From Amycolatopsis nalaikhensis (GTDB lineage Bacteria; Actinomycetota; Actinomycetes; Mycobacteriales; Pseudonocardiaceae): a stretch of DNA of 64,000 nt. A program made the position numbers and the translations under genes. This document shows positions 33,421 to 43,278 of the stretch, in pieces. How positions within the stretch are numbered: position 1 is the stretch's first letter; each line of letters opens with the position of its first letter. The stretch spans positions 2,301,501 through 2,365,500 of the forward strand of contig NZ_CP127173.1 in assembly GCF_030264295.1 (NCBI RefSeq). The letters are read 5' to 3'. The notes under the pieces were generated by a model. The model saw only the letters and a program-made list of their open reading frames with translations. It was not told the DNA's origin and ran no database searches.

Positions 33421-36074
33421 TCGGCCTCTGGCTCGGCGGCCTCTTCCGGCGGCGCGCGGGGCGTCTGCTGGCCACCGCTTCCGGTATCGCGCTTGCCGTC
33501 GCCTTGATCGCCGCCCTCGGCTCGTTCCTGGCCGCCTCGCAGGCCACGATGACCGCACGCGCGCTGCGATCAGTCGCCGTGGACTGGCAGGTCGAGGTCC
33601 AGCCCGGCGGCGACCCCAATGCGGTCTTGCAGGGCCTGCAGAACGTTCCCGGGACCAGGGCGGTCAGCACGGTCCACGTCGAACGCACCAGCGGGCTGCT
33701 CGCCACCACGGGCGGCACCACCCAGACCACCGGCCCGGGTGTCGTCCTCGGCCTCCCGTCCGGCTACGCGACCACGTTCCCGGACCAGATCCGGCAGCTG
33801 AGCGGCTCCCCCGACGGCGTGCTCATCGCCCAGCAGACCGCGTCGAACCTCCACGTCGGTCCCGGCGACCAGGTCGCGATCGGGCTCGCCGGCGCCGCGC
33901 CGCAGCCGGTCACCGTCGCCGGTGTCGTCGACTTGCCGCAGGCCGACTCGCTCTTCCAGAAGGTCGGCGCTCCCGCTGGGACACAGCCGTCCGCGCCACC
34001 GGACAACGTCCTGCTCCTGCCGGAGACCGCCTTTGCCGCACTGGTCGGCCACGCCGGTCCCGGTACGCCGGCCGTGGTGACCCAGTTCCACGTCGCCCGG
34101 ACCGCACCCACCGCCCACGATCCGGCGACGGCGTACCAGGCCGAAGTCGCCGCCGCCCACAACTTCGAGGCCCAGGTCACCGGCGGCGCCCTGGTGGGCA
34201 ACAACGTCGGTGCCGCGCTCGACGCCGCCCGCGGCGACGCCGCCTACGCGCAGATGCTGTTCCTGTTCCTCGGCCTGCCCGGAGTCGTCCTCGCCGCCCT
34301 GCTGACCAGTGCGCTCGTCGCAGCCGGCAGCGACCGGCGTCGAGCCGAACAGGCTCTCCTGCGCACGCGTGGCCACACCCCGCGAGCCGTCGTCGGGATC
34401 GCCGTCACCGAAGCCGCGGTCGTCGCCGGAGCCGGCGGGGTGACCGGGCTCGTCATCGCCGCGGTGACCGGGCGGCTGGCCTTCGGTCCCGCGCCGGAAG
34501 GACTCAGCACGACGGCCGCGGTGTGGTGGTACGCGATCGCCTTCGCCGCCGGGCTGCTGATCACGACCGTCACCGTCCTGGTCCCGGCAGTCAGCGGGCT
34601 GCGCCGGCAGACCGTCTCCCAGGCCCGCCAGGTGATCGGCACCCACGGCTCGCCCTGGTGGGCGAAGGCGGGCCTGGACGTCCTGCTCCTGGTAGCGGCG
34701 CTCATCGTGTTCTGGGCCTCCAGCGGCAACGGCTACTCCCTGGTGCTCGCGCCCGAAGGGGTGCCGACCATCTCGGTGTCCTACTGGGCTTTCCTCGGTC
34801 CGGCGCTGCTGTGGCTCGGGGCGGCGGCGTTGCTCTGGCGGCTGACCACCCTCGCGCTCCGGCACGGCCGGGCTCCGCTACGCCGGCTGCTGCAGCCCTT
34901 GGCCGGGCGGCTGGCCCGGCCGGGCGCGGCCGGGATCGCGCGGCACCGCCGGCCGCTGGCCCGCGCCATCGTCCTGCTCGCACTGGCGCTGTCGTTCGCG
35001 GCGTCGACCGCGGTGTTCAACAGCACATACGAACAGCAGGCCGAAGCCGACGCCCAGCTCACCAACGGCGCCGACGTCACCGTCATCGAACCGCCCGCCG
35101 CCCAGGTCTCCCCCGCCGCGGCGGCCCAGCTGCAGAACGTCGCCGGGGTACAGCACGTCGAGCCCCTCCAGCACCGGTTCGCCTACGTCGGAGCCGACCT
35201 GCAAGACCTCTACGGTGTCCGCCCCGACACCATCAGGCAGGTCACCGCGCTGCAGGACTCCTACTTTCAGGGCGGCACCGCAGCCGACCTCATGGCCACC
35301 CTCGAGCGCCGGCCCGACACCATCCTGGTCAGCGCCGAAACGGTCAAGGACTTCCAGCTCAACCCCGGCGACCCGATCAACCTCCGGGTCCAGGACGCCC
35401 GCACCCACGCCCTGCGCACCGTGCCCTTCCGCTACGGCGGGATCGTCAAGGAGTTCCCCACCGCACCCAAGGACAGCTTCTTCGTCGCCAACGCCGCCTA
35501 CATCGCGCAGACCACGGGCTCCGACGCCGTCGGCGCGTTCCTCGTCGACACCGGAGGCCGCAACCAACCCGGTGTCGCCGGCGCCCTGCGTACGCGGCTG
35601 GGAACCACCGCGACGGTCACCGAGATCACGCAGACCCGCTCCCACGTCGGCTCGAGCCTGACCTCGGTCAACCTGCACGGCCTCACCCGCCTGGAACTGA
35701 CGTTCGCGGTGCTCATCGCCGCCGGCGCCGGCGGGATCGTGCTGGCGGTCGGATTGGCCGAACGACGCCGGAGCCTGGCGATCATGGCCGTGCTCGGTGC
35801 GCGACGGCGGCAGCTGCGTGGCCTCGTCCTCGGTGAAGGGCTGGTCCTCATCGCCGGCGGTCTGCTCGGCGGCGCCCTCATCGCCTGGGGGCTCTCCCAG
35901 ATGCTCGTAACGGTCCTGACGGGTGTGTTCGACCCTCCACCGGCGACGATCGCCGTGCCGTGGACCTACCTGGCCGCGACCGTCGCGGCGGTGGCGGCCG
36001 CGTTGGTGGTCGCCGCCCTGACCAGTGCCCGCGCCTCCACCCGTCCCGCTGTGGAGGAACTCCGCGATCTGTGA
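33417..36074 (+). CDS. Large FtsX-domain ABC permease
   Basis: An 885-aa membrane protein built from two FtsX-like units. It has an N-terminal helix (TASGIALAVALIAALGSFLA), a large extracytoplasmic domain (about 45-275), three helices (about 280-395), a central pair (about 420-480), a second extracytoplasmic domain (about 540-740) and a C-terminal helix set ending in AAALVVAALTSARASTRPAV. The start overlaps the ATPase stop. Such single-chain permeases export lipids or lipoproteins, or transmit conformational signals to periplasmic hydrolases. Being coupled to a lipoprotein, lipoprotein or envelope trafficking is likely, but this is inference. Confidence 0.88.
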   Translation: MIGLWLGGLFRRRAGRLLATASGIALAVALIAALGSFLAASQATMTARALRSVAVDWQVEVQPGGDPNAVLQGLQNVPGTRAVSTVHVERTSGLLATTGGTTQTTGPGVVLGLPSGYATTFPDQIRQLSGSPDGVLIAQQTASNLHVGPGDQVAIGLAGAAPQPVTVAGVVDLPQADSLFQKVGAPAGTQPSAPPDNVLLLPETAFAALVGHAGPGTPAVVTQFHVARTAPTAHDPATAYQAEVAAAHNFEAQVTGGALVGNNVGAALDAARGDAAYAQMLFLFLGLPGVVLAALLTSALVAAGSDRRRAEQALLRTRGHTPRAVVGIAVTEAAVVAGAGGVTGLVIAAVTGRLAFGPAPEGLSTTAAVWWYAIAFAAGLLITTVTVLVPAVSGLRRQTVSQARQVIGTHGSPWWAKAGLDVLLLVAALIVFWASSGNGYSLVLAPEGVPTISVSYWAFLGPALLWLGAAALLWRLTTLALRHGRAPLRRLLQPLAGRLARPGAAGIARHRRPLARAIVLLALALSFAASTAVFNSTYEQQAEADAQLTNGADVTVIEPPAAQVSPAAAAQLQNVAGVQHVEPLQHRFAYVGADLQDLYGVRPDTIRQVTALQDSYFQGGTAADLMATLERRPDTILVSAETVKDFQLNPGDPINLRVQDARTHALRTVPFRYGGIVKEFPTAPKDSFFVANAAYIAQTTGSDAVGAFLVDTGGRNQPGVAGALRTRLGTTATVTEITQTRSHVGSSLTSVNLHGLTRLELTFAVLIAAGAGGIVLAVGLAERRRSLAIMAVLGARRRQLRGLVLGEGLVLIAGGLLGGALIAWGLSQMLVTVLTGVFDPPPATIAVPWTYLAATVAAVAAALVVAALTSARASTRPAVEELRDL

Positions 36075-36149
36075 GCATCGGGAGTCCGGTGAGGACAGTG
36101 CCGCGGCGATCAGCCGGTATTGTCCGGGAAGTACGGCAGAATCGCCGGA

Positions 36150-36932
36150 ATGGGAAACGCCACGATCACCTTCGGGCCCGCCCTGGTGGCGGTGCTGGTC
36201 CTGCTCGCCGTCGCCGGCACCGCGGTCGTCCAGGCCGGCGGGCTCGGGCGGGGGCGGGACGTGCTGGTCGCCGCCGTCCGGGCGGTCGCGCAGCTGGCCC
36301 TCGTGTCGTTCGTGATCACCGCCGTGCTGCGCTCGGCGCCGCTGACCGGCCTGTTCGTGCTGCTGATGTTCGCCATCGCCGCGGTGACCTCGGCGCGCCG
36401 CGCCGGCCGCTGGGCGAACCTGCCGTGGACGGCGCTGGCCATCGGGGCCGGCGTCGCACCGGTGCTGGCGCTGGTCCTCGGCGCCGGCGTTGTCCCGTTG
36501 AAGCCGATCGCCGTCGTGCCGATCGCCGGCATCGTCATCGGCGGCGCGATGACCGCGACGTCGCAGGCCGCGCGCCGGGCGCTCGACGAGCTGAAAGCCC
36601 GCCACGGCGAGTACGAAGCCGCGCTCGCCTTGGGATTCATGCCGCGCCCGGCCGCGCTGGAGATCTGCCGCCCGTCGGCCGGGCACGCGCTGATCCCGGC
36701 GCTGGACCAGACCCGCACGGTCGGCCTGGTGACGCTGCCGGGCGCCTACGTCGGCGTGCTGCTGGGCGGGGCCGGGCCGATCCAGGCCGGTCTGACGCAG
36801 GTGCTGGTGCTGATCGGGCTGCTGGCCGCGGAAGCCGTCTCGATCCTGGTGACCGTGCAGTTCGTCGCGGCCGGGAAGCTCAGCTCATCCGCACACCGGA
36901 AGGCACCGGTCCTGGCGACGCATCAGCCGTGA
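36150..36932 (+). CDS. FetB-like (UPF0014) ABC permease
   Basis: A 260-aa membrane protein with about seven helices of the FetB/UPF0014 family, including AVRAVAQLALVSFVITAVL, the ATSQAARRALDELKARHGEYEAAL coupling region in part, and LDQTRTVGLVTLPGAYVGVLLGG. In Escherichia coli FetAB exports iron. The usual FetA ATPase is not next to it; the nearest ATPases belong to the FtsX operon 75 bases upstream. No strong ribosome binding site is seen. Its last 10 bases overlap a convergent DUF1707 gene. Confidence 0.8.
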   Translation: MGNATITFGPALVAVLVLLAVAGTAVVQAGGLGRGRDVLVAAVRAVAQLALVSFVITAVLRSAPLTGLFVLLMFAIAAVTSARRAGRWANLPWTALAIGAGVAPVLALVLGAGVVPLKPIAVVPIAGIVIGGAMTATSQAARRALDELKARHGEYEAALALGFMPRPAALEICRPSAGHALIPALDQTRTVGLVTLPGAYVGVLLGGAGPIQAGLTQVLVLIGLLAAEAVSILVTVQFVAAGKLSSSAHRKAPVLATHQP

Positions 36933-37387
36933 CCGTGCTCGACGGCGTCCATCCCGTGCGATTCGAACCCGTCGGCCCCGAATCCATGCACCGCACCCAC
37001 GACGAGGGCCGCGGCGGCCAAGAGCCCGATAAGGACGACGATGCCGATCAGCACCCGCCGGCGACCCGGTGCCGGCCCGGGAGCGCGCCCGAGCAGCACG
37101 GCGAGGTCCGCGGCGAGCGCGCGACCGGCTGCGATGATGATCGAACGCCAGCCTTCGGCGTCTTTCGCTTCCGTGGCGGGCAAATCGGCGGTCACGGCGG
37201 TGAGTTCGTGCCGGAAGCGGACTTCTTCGAGCCGTCCCAGTCGCTCTTCGACCTCGTCCATGGTGAGCCGGCGTTCACCGGCCGCGGTGTAGAGGCTGGC
37301 CCGGACCTGTTCACGTTCCGCATCCGAACAGCGGATTCCCGTCACCGAATCCGCGGGCAATGTCGAGCCGGGCGCGTTCTCGCTCAT
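36923..37387 (-). CDS. DUF1707 membrane protein (copy 1)
   Basis: A 154-aa protein. Residues about 17-70 match the DUF1707 SHOCT-like helix pair (IRCSDAEREQVRASLYTAAG, LTMDEVEERLGRLEEV), followed by a linker, one membrane helix (RVLIGIVVLIGLLAAAALVV) and a short His/Glu tail (FESHGMDAVEHGHG). The paralogue at 43279-43743 has the same plan, including the GFGADGFESH / GIGEDGFEHH ending. DUF1707 domains occur in actinobacterial membrane and stress proteins; the function is unknown. It is divergent from a two-component operon. Confidence 0.8.
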   Translation of the reverse strand: MSENAPGSTLPADSVTGIRCSDAEREQVRASLYTAAGERRLTMDEVEERLGRLEEVRFRHELTAVTADLPATEAKDAEGWRSIIIAAGRALAADLAVLLGRAPGPAPGRRRVLIGIVVLIGLLAAAALVVGAVHGFGADGFESHGMDAVEHGHG

Positions 37388-37549
37388 CCTGTCCTCTTTC
37401 GTATCGGGAAACCACTTCCTCCGAGGCTAGCCGCGGAAATCGGACTCATGCACGGTCGAACGTTAAGGTTGGATGAGAGTTGGCCGATCAAACCGCACGC
37501 TCGACTACAATTACCCTGAGTCATCTATCATCGGACGAAGGGACACCGA

Positions 37550-38245
37550 GTGCACTTGGTCATCGTCGACGACGAGACAGCTGTGCAGGACTCGCTGTCG
37601 CGGACCCTGCGGTTCGAGGGCTACACCGTCTCCATCGCCGGCGACGGAGCAGCCGGGCTGGCCCTTGTCCGAAGCGAAGAACCCGACGGGGTCCTGCTCG
37701 ACGTCACGATGCCGCTGCTCGGCGGCCTGGAAGTCTGCCGGCTGCTGCGAGCCGAAGGCAACACGGTGCCGATCCTCATGCTGACCGCGCGGACCGCGGT
37801 GACCGACCGGGTCGCCGGGCTCGACGCCGGCGCCGACGATTACCTGGTCAAACCGTTCGCCTTGCAGGAGCTGCTGGCCCGCGTGCGCGCGTTGCTGCGC
37901 CGGACCGAATACCAGTCCCCGGCCGCACCGGCTGCCCCCACGGCCTTGCAGTTCGCGGACGTGACCCTGGACCCCACGACCCGGGAGGTCTTCCGCGGCA
38001 CCCGTCCGCTGCACCTGACCCGCACCGAGTTCGCGATGCTCGAAACCTTCCTGCGCAACCCGCGGATCGTGCTGACCCGGACGGTGATGTTCGAGCACGT
38101 CTGGGGCTACGATTTCGGGACCGCGTCCAACGGGCTCGACGTGTACGTCAGTTACCTGCGCCGCAAATTGGAAGCCGAGGGCGAACCCCGGCTGCTGCAC
38201 ACCGTGCGCGGCGTCGGCTACGTGCTACGCGAGGAACCCCTGTGA
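37550..38245 (+). CDS. OmpR/MprA-type response regulator
   Basis: A 231-aa regulator: receiver ([14 protein letters not shown], Asp in [27 protein letters not shown], Lys in LVKPF) and winged helix ([28 protein letters not shown]). GTG start with GAAGGGA upstream. Its stop overlaps the kinase start (GTGA). The 162 bases to the divergent DUF1707 gene contain GTTAAGGTTGG and AACTAC-type A/T-rich sequence that may hold the promoters. Confidence 0.9.
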   Translation: MHLVIVDDETAVQDSLSRTLRFEGYTVSIAGDGAAGLALVRSEEPDGVLLDVTMPLLGGLEVCRLLRAEGNTVPILMLTARTAVTDRVAGLDAGADDYLVKPFALQELLARVRALLRRTEYQSPAAPAAPTALQFADVTLDPTTREVFRGTRPLHLTRTEFAMLETFLRNPRIVLTRTVMFEHVWGYDFGTASNGLDVYVSYLRRKLEAEGEPRLLHTVRGVGYVLREEPL

Positions 38246-39640
38246 AACGGCCCCGCTGGAAGACGCTGTCGCTGCGGACCCGGCTCGGCATGCTCGTGGC
38301 CGCCGCCGTCGCGGTCACCGTGGTGGCGGTGTCGGCGATCTCCTGGAGCATCACCCGGGCAGACCTCTACGACCAGTTCGATGCCCGCCTGCAGTCCGAC
38401 GCTCAGCTGGCCGCGACGACTTCGTCGCCCGCCGAAGCACTGGCCACCCTTCGCTCGACCGAAAACCGCGGGCCCGGTCCCGGCCGCGACGGCGGGTTGA
38501 CCGTGCAGTTCCTCTCCTCCGCCGGTGTCGTGACCGGCACCGCGGGTGCGAAACCGCTCATCCCCGTGTCACCTGTGGACGAACCGGTGGCGACCGGATC
38601 GGTCAGCCGCGCCTCCGACGTGCGCCGGATCGACGGGGATCGGTACCGCGTGTGGACGGCCCGGCGCGCCGGCGGCGGTGCTGTCCAGGTCGCCCAGGAT
38701 TCCGAGAGTGTCGAGGACACCTTGGGCCGCTTGGGATTCTGGCTACTCGTTGTTTCCCTGGCCGGGGTGCTCGGCGCGGCGCTGGTGGGCCGGGCGATCG
38801 CCCGGTCGGCCCTGCGGCCGGTCGACGATCTGACCGCCGCGGCCGAGGACATCGCCCGGACGCAGGAACTGTCGGCAGCCATCGATGTCACGGCCGGCGG
38901 GGAAATCGGCAGGCTGGCCACGGCGTTCAACGCGATGCTGAGCGCGCTGGGCCGATCTCGCGACGAGCAGCGACGGCTGGTGCAGGACGCCGGCCACGAG
39001 CTCCGTACCCCCTTGACCAGCCTGCGCAACAACATTGCAGCTCTTGATCCACGCGGAGGCGAACCCGCAACGGCAGCTGTCCGTCGAGGATCGTTCCCGG
39101 CTGCTGGCCGACCTCGACACCCAGACGACCGAGCTGACCACGCTGTTCGGCGAGCTGGTCGACCTGTCCACCGGGGAACGGCCGAGCGAAGCGGCGGAAC
39201 GCCTGGCGCTGGCCGACGTCGTCGGTTCCGCCGTGGAACGCGCGCGGTCGCGGTGGCCGAAGGTGTCCTTCGACGCCGAACTGACCGCTGCGGACGTCGT
39301 CGCCCGTCCCATAGCGGTCGAACGGGCCGTGTTGAACGTACTCGACAACGCCGCGAAGTGGTCCCCGTCCGGAGGGACGGTGCGGGTGTCGATGTCCGTG
39401 GCCTCGGGGTCTGTACGAGTTCGCGTCGACGACGAGGGGCCGGGCATCCCCGACGCGGACGTGCCCCATGTGTTCGAGCGGTTCTATCGCGCCGACGCCG
39501 CCCGGGCGCTTCCCGGCTCCGGCCTGGGCTTGGCGATCGTCGAGCAGGTGCTCGCTCAGCACGCCGGTCGTGCCGAGGCCGGCCGGGCGGAGACCGGCGG
39601 CGCCCGCTTCGATCTCGTCCTGCCGCTGGCCGCTTCTTAG
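38242..39640 (+). pseudogene. MprB-like sensor histidine kinase, frameshifted
   Basis: The first part (38242-39036) encodes two helices, a sensor domain, HAMP and the H-box [18 protein letters not shown]. The ATPase part is in the +1 frame and ends at 39640 (N-box VLNVLDNAAKW, G-box [13 protein letters not shown]). The break is at ATTGCAGCTCTTG (39034-39046). Dropping one base gives NI(A/E)LLIHAEANP, the normal continuation, and an exact 465-aa protein. As sequenced, the phospho-acceptor domain is cut from the kinase domain, so the product would be dead. It is the third one-base insertion of this type in the window and could be a consensus error. Confidence 0.85.
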
Positions 39641-39696
39641 GGAAACCGCGCGCGATCTTCATGGAATTCTCATGGACGGCCAGCACCGTTTGAGAG

Positions 39697-40320
39697 GTGA
39701 CTCCACGAGCCGCCTTCTCCTCCAGTCCACTGGCGACGGTGACGCTGGTGATGGCTGCTGCGGCCCAAGCGATCGTCGCCGGGTTGTCGCTCGGGTACGC
39801 CGGCAACGTCGACCCGCTGCGTGATCCGGTCAGCGACTACGCCTGGCACCGCGGCGGCCGGTTCTTGTTCGCGGCGGCGGTGCTGCTGCTGCTCGCCGCG
39901 GCCGGGGCGCTCGCCGTCGCGGCCCACCTCGCCGCGTTGCCGCGGACGCCACTGACGATCACGCTCTTCGTGCTCTGGGCAGCCGGGCTGGTCGTCGTCC
40001 TGCTGTTCCGGAGCAACGTCAGTGCGGAGGATCCGACGCTGTCCGGGCAGATCCACCGGGCCGGCGGCGCGATCCTGTTCACCAGCCTGCCGCTGGCCGC
40101 CTGGACACTCAGTACGCGGCTGCGCGCCGAACGCCGATGGCTCGCCGCGGCGTCGACGCTTCGACGCGGTGCGATCGCCGGAGTGGTGACGGCGGCGGCG
40201 TTCGGCACGTCCCAAGTCGTGGACTGGCTCCCGATCGGGCTGCTGGAACGCATCGCGCTCCTGGCCGAGTTCGTCATCATCGCCACGACGGCCGGCGTGC
40301 TGCGGCGGGCCGTCCGATGA
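39697..40320 (+). CDS. DUF998 membrane protein
   Basis: A 207-aa protein with six hydrophobic helices and the DUF998 features GNVDPLRDPVSDYAWHRGG, near the first loop, and FGTSQVVDWLP. The GTG at 39697 has only GAGAGG directly before it; ATG 39748 is a possible alternative. Its stop overlaps the ATG of the transporter-glycosyltransferase gene. The function of the family is not known. Confidence 0.75.
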   Translation: MTPRAAFSSSPLATVTLVMAAAAQAIVAGLSLGYAGNVDPLRDPVSDYAWHRGGRFLFAAAVLLLLAAAGALAVAAHLAALPRTPLTITLFVLWAAGLVVVLLFRSNVSAEDPTLSGQIHRAGGAILFTSLPLAAWTLSTRLRAERRWLAAASTLRRGAIAGVVTAAAFGTSQVVDWLPIGLLERIALLAEFVIIATTAGVLRRAVR

Positions 40321-42317
40321 TCGCACTCGCCGTGATCTGCGCGCTGCTCGCCGCGGCCCTGTTTGCGGCGGCTGCCATCCGGCAGCACGCTGAAGTCGCC
40401 GAACTGCGCGTTCCGGGATTGCGGGCGATGGCCGGGCTCGTGCGTTCGCGCGGATGGTGGGCGGGCACATCGCTGGCCATCGGTGGAAGCTTGCTGCACG
40501 TCCTCGCGCTGTCCCTGGCGCCGCTTCCGGTGGTTCAGCCGCTCGGGGTGTTCAGCCTCGTCTTGACCGTCTTTTTCGCCCGGCGTGTGGTGAACCGCCG
40601 GGTGCTCGGCGCTGTCGTGCTCGTCGTGGCAGGCGTCACCGGTTTCGTGACGCTTGCGGCGTTCGCCGCTGCGGCCACGTCGATCTCCACCGGAGCGGCC
40701 GAGTCGGTGGTCGTGGTCGGGCTCGTGGTTGCGGCGGGCGTTTGGTTCGTCCGGGCGAGCTGCGCCGGGCTCGCCGCCTCGGCGGCCGTCCTCTTCGGGC
40801 TCGGCTCGGCCGTGGTGCACGCCGCCGCGTCGCAGGCCCTCGGCACCGCTGTCCTGCTCGGAGTTCAAGCTCTGCTCCTGCTCGGCGCCGGCGGGGTGGT
40901 CCTGCATCGCGCCTACGCCGCCGGGCCGGCCGCCGTGGTTGTCGGCACCACCACCGTCCTCGACCCGTTGACGGCTGTCGCCGTCGCCGCCCTCGCCTAC
41001 GGCGAAGCCCCGAAGCTCACCCACGCCACCGCGCTTCCCGCGGCCATCGCCGTCCTGATCGCTCTCGCCGGGGTGCGCGTGCTCGCCGGCGCCGTCCCGC
41101 ACACCCATTCCCGAGCCGAGGAGAACCCCGTGCCCGAGCACCCGTCCGGCCTTCGCGTCCTGATCGGCGCCGACACCTTCCCGCCCAACATCAACGGCGC
41201 GTCGTTCTTCGCCGAACGATTCGCTCGCGGTCTCGCCGCTCGGAGCCATGACGTCCACGTCGTCTGTCCGTCCGCCGACGGACCTGCGCGCACCGAGCAG
41301 CGCGACGGCTACACCGTGCACCGGATCCGTTCCCGGGCCGTCCCCTTCCACCGCGACTACCGGTTTTGCACCCCCGGCGGCGCGCTCAAGGACGTAGCGC
41401 CGCTGCTGGAGCGGCTGCGCCCGGACGTCGTCCACGTCCAAGCCCACTTCGGCGTCGGCCGTGCCCTGCTCGAGGCAGCTGCCGAACGCGGGGTCCCCGG
41501 TATGGCCACCAACCACTTCATGCCGGATAACTTGCTCGGCTACACCCCGTTCCCCCGGCGGGTCAGGGACGCGATCGCCCGCTGGGCGTGGCGGGACCTG
41601 CTGCGGGTCTACCGCGACGCCCGCATCGTCACCACTCCCACTCCGAGTGCGGCCGAGGTGCTCGCCGGCATCGGGTTCGACCGGCCGGTGCAGGTTGTTT
41701 CCTGTGGGATCGATCTCGCCCACTACCCGGCGTCCGCCGTCCGGCCGGCCGGTCCGACGATGTCCGTGTTGTTCGTCGGCCGGCTGGACGCGGAGAAGAA
41801 CGTCGACCAGCTGTTGCGCGCGCTCGCCCCGCTGCCTCACGTCCGAGCCGATCTCGTCGGCGACGGCACCCGCCGCGACGAACTCGAGGCACTCGCCCGC
41901 GAGCTGGGGATCGCGACGCGCGTGGCGTTCCACGGATTCGTCTCCGACGCCGAGCTCGTTCGCAGGTACGCCGAGGCCGACGTATTCTGCATGCCCGGCA
42001 CGGCCGAGTTGCAGAGCCTCGCCACGATGGAGGCGATGGCCGCCGGCCTGCCCGTCGTCGCCGCCGACGCCCTCGCCCTTCCCCATCTCGTGCACCACGG
42101 CACCAACGGCTATCTCTTCGAGCCGGGCGCCATCACCGCCATCTCCCGATGGCTGGCCGAGCTGGCGGCAGATCCGGACGCGCGAGCCCGGATGGGGCAG
42201 GCATCCCGGGCGATCGTCGCCCGGCATGACATCGAACGCGCGCTGGCGACGTTCGAGACGCACTACCGGACCCTCCTCGACCTGCCCGCCCAAACCAGCA
42301 TCGTCCAAGCGGCATAG
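40317..42317 (+). CDS. DMT-like membrane domain fused to GT4 glycosyltransferase
   Basis: A 666-aa open frame. Residues about 1-265 form eight to ten membrane helices with a DMT/EamA look (SLAPLPVVQPLGVFSLVLTV, GTTTVLDPLTAVAVAALAYG). Residues about 275-650 are a GT-B family 4 enzyme (TFPPNINGASFFAERFARGL, DVVHVQAHFGVGRALLE, LFVGRLDAEKNVDQLL, FCMPGTAELQSLATMEAMAAG), resembling PimB/MgtA mannosyl- or glucosyltransferases. There is no stop between the parts, but GTG 41130 with GAGGAG six bases upstream could start the enzyme separately. It may flip or export a lipid and glycosylate it. The fusion could also be a lost stop. Confidence 0.8.
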   Translation: MIALAVICALLAAALFAAAAIRQHAEVAELRVPGLRAMAGLVRSRGWWAGTSLAIGGSLLHVLALSLAPLPVVQPLGVFSLVLTVFFARRVVNRRVLGAVVLVVAGVTGFVTLAAFAAAATSISTGAAESVVVVGLVVAAGVWFVRASCAGLAASAAVLFGLGSAVVHAAASQALGTAVLLGVQALLLLGAGGVVLHRAYAAGPAAVVVGTTTVLDPLTAVAVAALAYGEAPKLTHATALPAAIAVLIALAGVRVLAGAVPHTHSRAEENPVPEHPSGLRVLIGADTFPPNINGASFFAERFARGLAARSHDVHVVCPSADGPARTEQRDGYTVHRIRSRAVPFHRDYRFCTPGGALKDVAPLLERLRPDVVHVQAHFGVGRALLEAAAERGVPGMATNHFMPDNLLGYTPFPRRVRDAIARWAWRDLLRVYRDARIVTTPTPSAAEVLAGIGFDRPVQVVSCGIDLAHYPASAVRPAGPTMSVLFVGRLDAEKNVDQLLRALAPLPHVRADLVGDGTRRDELEALARELGIATRVAFHGFVSDAELVRRYAEADVFCMPGTAELQSLATMEAMAAGLPVVAADALALPHLVHHGTNGYLFEPGAITAISRWLAELAADPDARARMGQASRAIVARHDIERALATFETHYRTLLDLPAQTSIVQAA

Positions 42318-42333
42318 ACCACTTCCGAGCGGC

Positions 42334-43170
42334 TCAGGCGGGCAGCACACCGGTTCCCAGCAGTCCCAGCAGGACGACACCGACGACGACCCGATAGACG
42401 ACGAAAGTCGCGAAAGTGTGTGCCGCCACGAACTTCAAAAACCACGCGATGGTCGCGTAAGCCACGACGAACGACACGACGGTTCCGACGAGCAGGGGCA
42501 CGATGTCGAGGGTGCCTCCTACTGCATCCTTCAGTTCGTAGATCCCGGCACCGGTCAGTGCCGGAATCGACAGGAAGAACGACAGCCTCGTCGCCGCGAC
42601 GCGGTCCAGTCCGCGCAGCAGGCCGGTGGAGATCGTGGCGCCGGATCGAGAGAATCCCGGGAACAGGAGAGCGAGGATCTGCGATGCTCCCACGAGCATC
42701 GCGTCGGGGAGCGTGACGTCGGCTTCGGCGCGTTTGCCGGTGCCGAAGTGGTCGGCGGCCCACATGATCGCGCTGCCGACGACCAAGGACGCTGCCACAA
42801 CCCACAGTGAGGCCAGCGGACCTTTGACCAGGGACTGGAACAGCAGGCCCGCGGCCACGATCGGCAAGGTGGCGAGAATGACCCACCAGGCGAACTTGTA
42901 GTCGTGCTCGTGCCGGGCTGCCGGGTGGACAATTCCCCGGCCCCAGGCCCCGACGAACCGCGCGATGTCCCGGAAGAAGTACACGAGGACCGCGGCGATG
43001 GCGCCGACCTGGATCACCGCGGTGAACGCGACCACCGACTGGTCGGCCACCGGAACGCCGAGTAATCCCTCGGCTATTTTCAGGTGGCCGGTCGACGAGA
43101 CCGGCAGGAATTCGGTCAATCCCTCCACGATGCCGAGGATGACGGATTGCCCGACGTCGATCACGCTCAA
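42334..43170 (-). CDS. uppP: Undecaprenyl-diphosphatase UppP (BacA)
   Basis: A 278-aa membrane enzyme that dephosphorylates undecaprenyl diphosphate, recycling the cell-wall lipid carrier. Both family motifs are present: the acidic GIVEGLTEFLPVSSTGHL at residues 13-30 and PGFSRSGATISTGLLRG near 170. The predicted start is TTG 43170 with AAGGAATG upstream; GTG 43164 is the alternative. It converges with the glycosyltransferase gene, leaving 16 bases. Confidence 0.93.
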   Translation of the reverse strand: MSVIDVGQSVILGIVEGLTEFLPVSSTGHLKIAEGLLGVPVADQSVVAFTAVIQVGAIAAVLVYFFRDIARFVGAWGRGIVHPAARHEHDYKFAWWVILATLPIVAAGLLFQSLVKGPLASLWVVAASLVVGSAIMWAADHFGTGKRAEADVTLPDAMLVGASQILALLFPGFSRSGATISTGLLRGLDRVAATRLSFFLSIPALTGAGIYELKDAVGGTLDIVPLLVGTVVSFVVAYATIAWFLKFVAAHTFATFVVYRVVVGVVLLGLLGTGVLPA

Positions 43171-43193
43171 GGGTGCATTCCTTCACAAGGGAA

Positions 43194-43230
43194 GACAGGC
43201 ACCCGGGTGGGGGAGGCCCGGGTGCCTGTC
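43194..43230. terminator. Stem-loop terminator between DUF1707 copy 2 and uppP
   Basis: GACAGGCACCCGGG and CCCGGGTGCCTGTC form a perfect 14-bp stem with a 9-base loop. On the minus strand it lies 48 bases after the DUF1707 stop and is followed by TTCCCTTGTG. It probably ends that transcript before uppP. Confidence 0.75.
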
Positions 43231-43278
43231 AGATCTGGACGACGACTGAGAGACGGTAGCGGATCGGGTGGCAGCGGG

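Noticed and set aside
39837-42380. 847-codon minus-strand frame
   Set aside because: The longest shadow here, antisense to DUF998 and the fusion gene; no recognisable domain.
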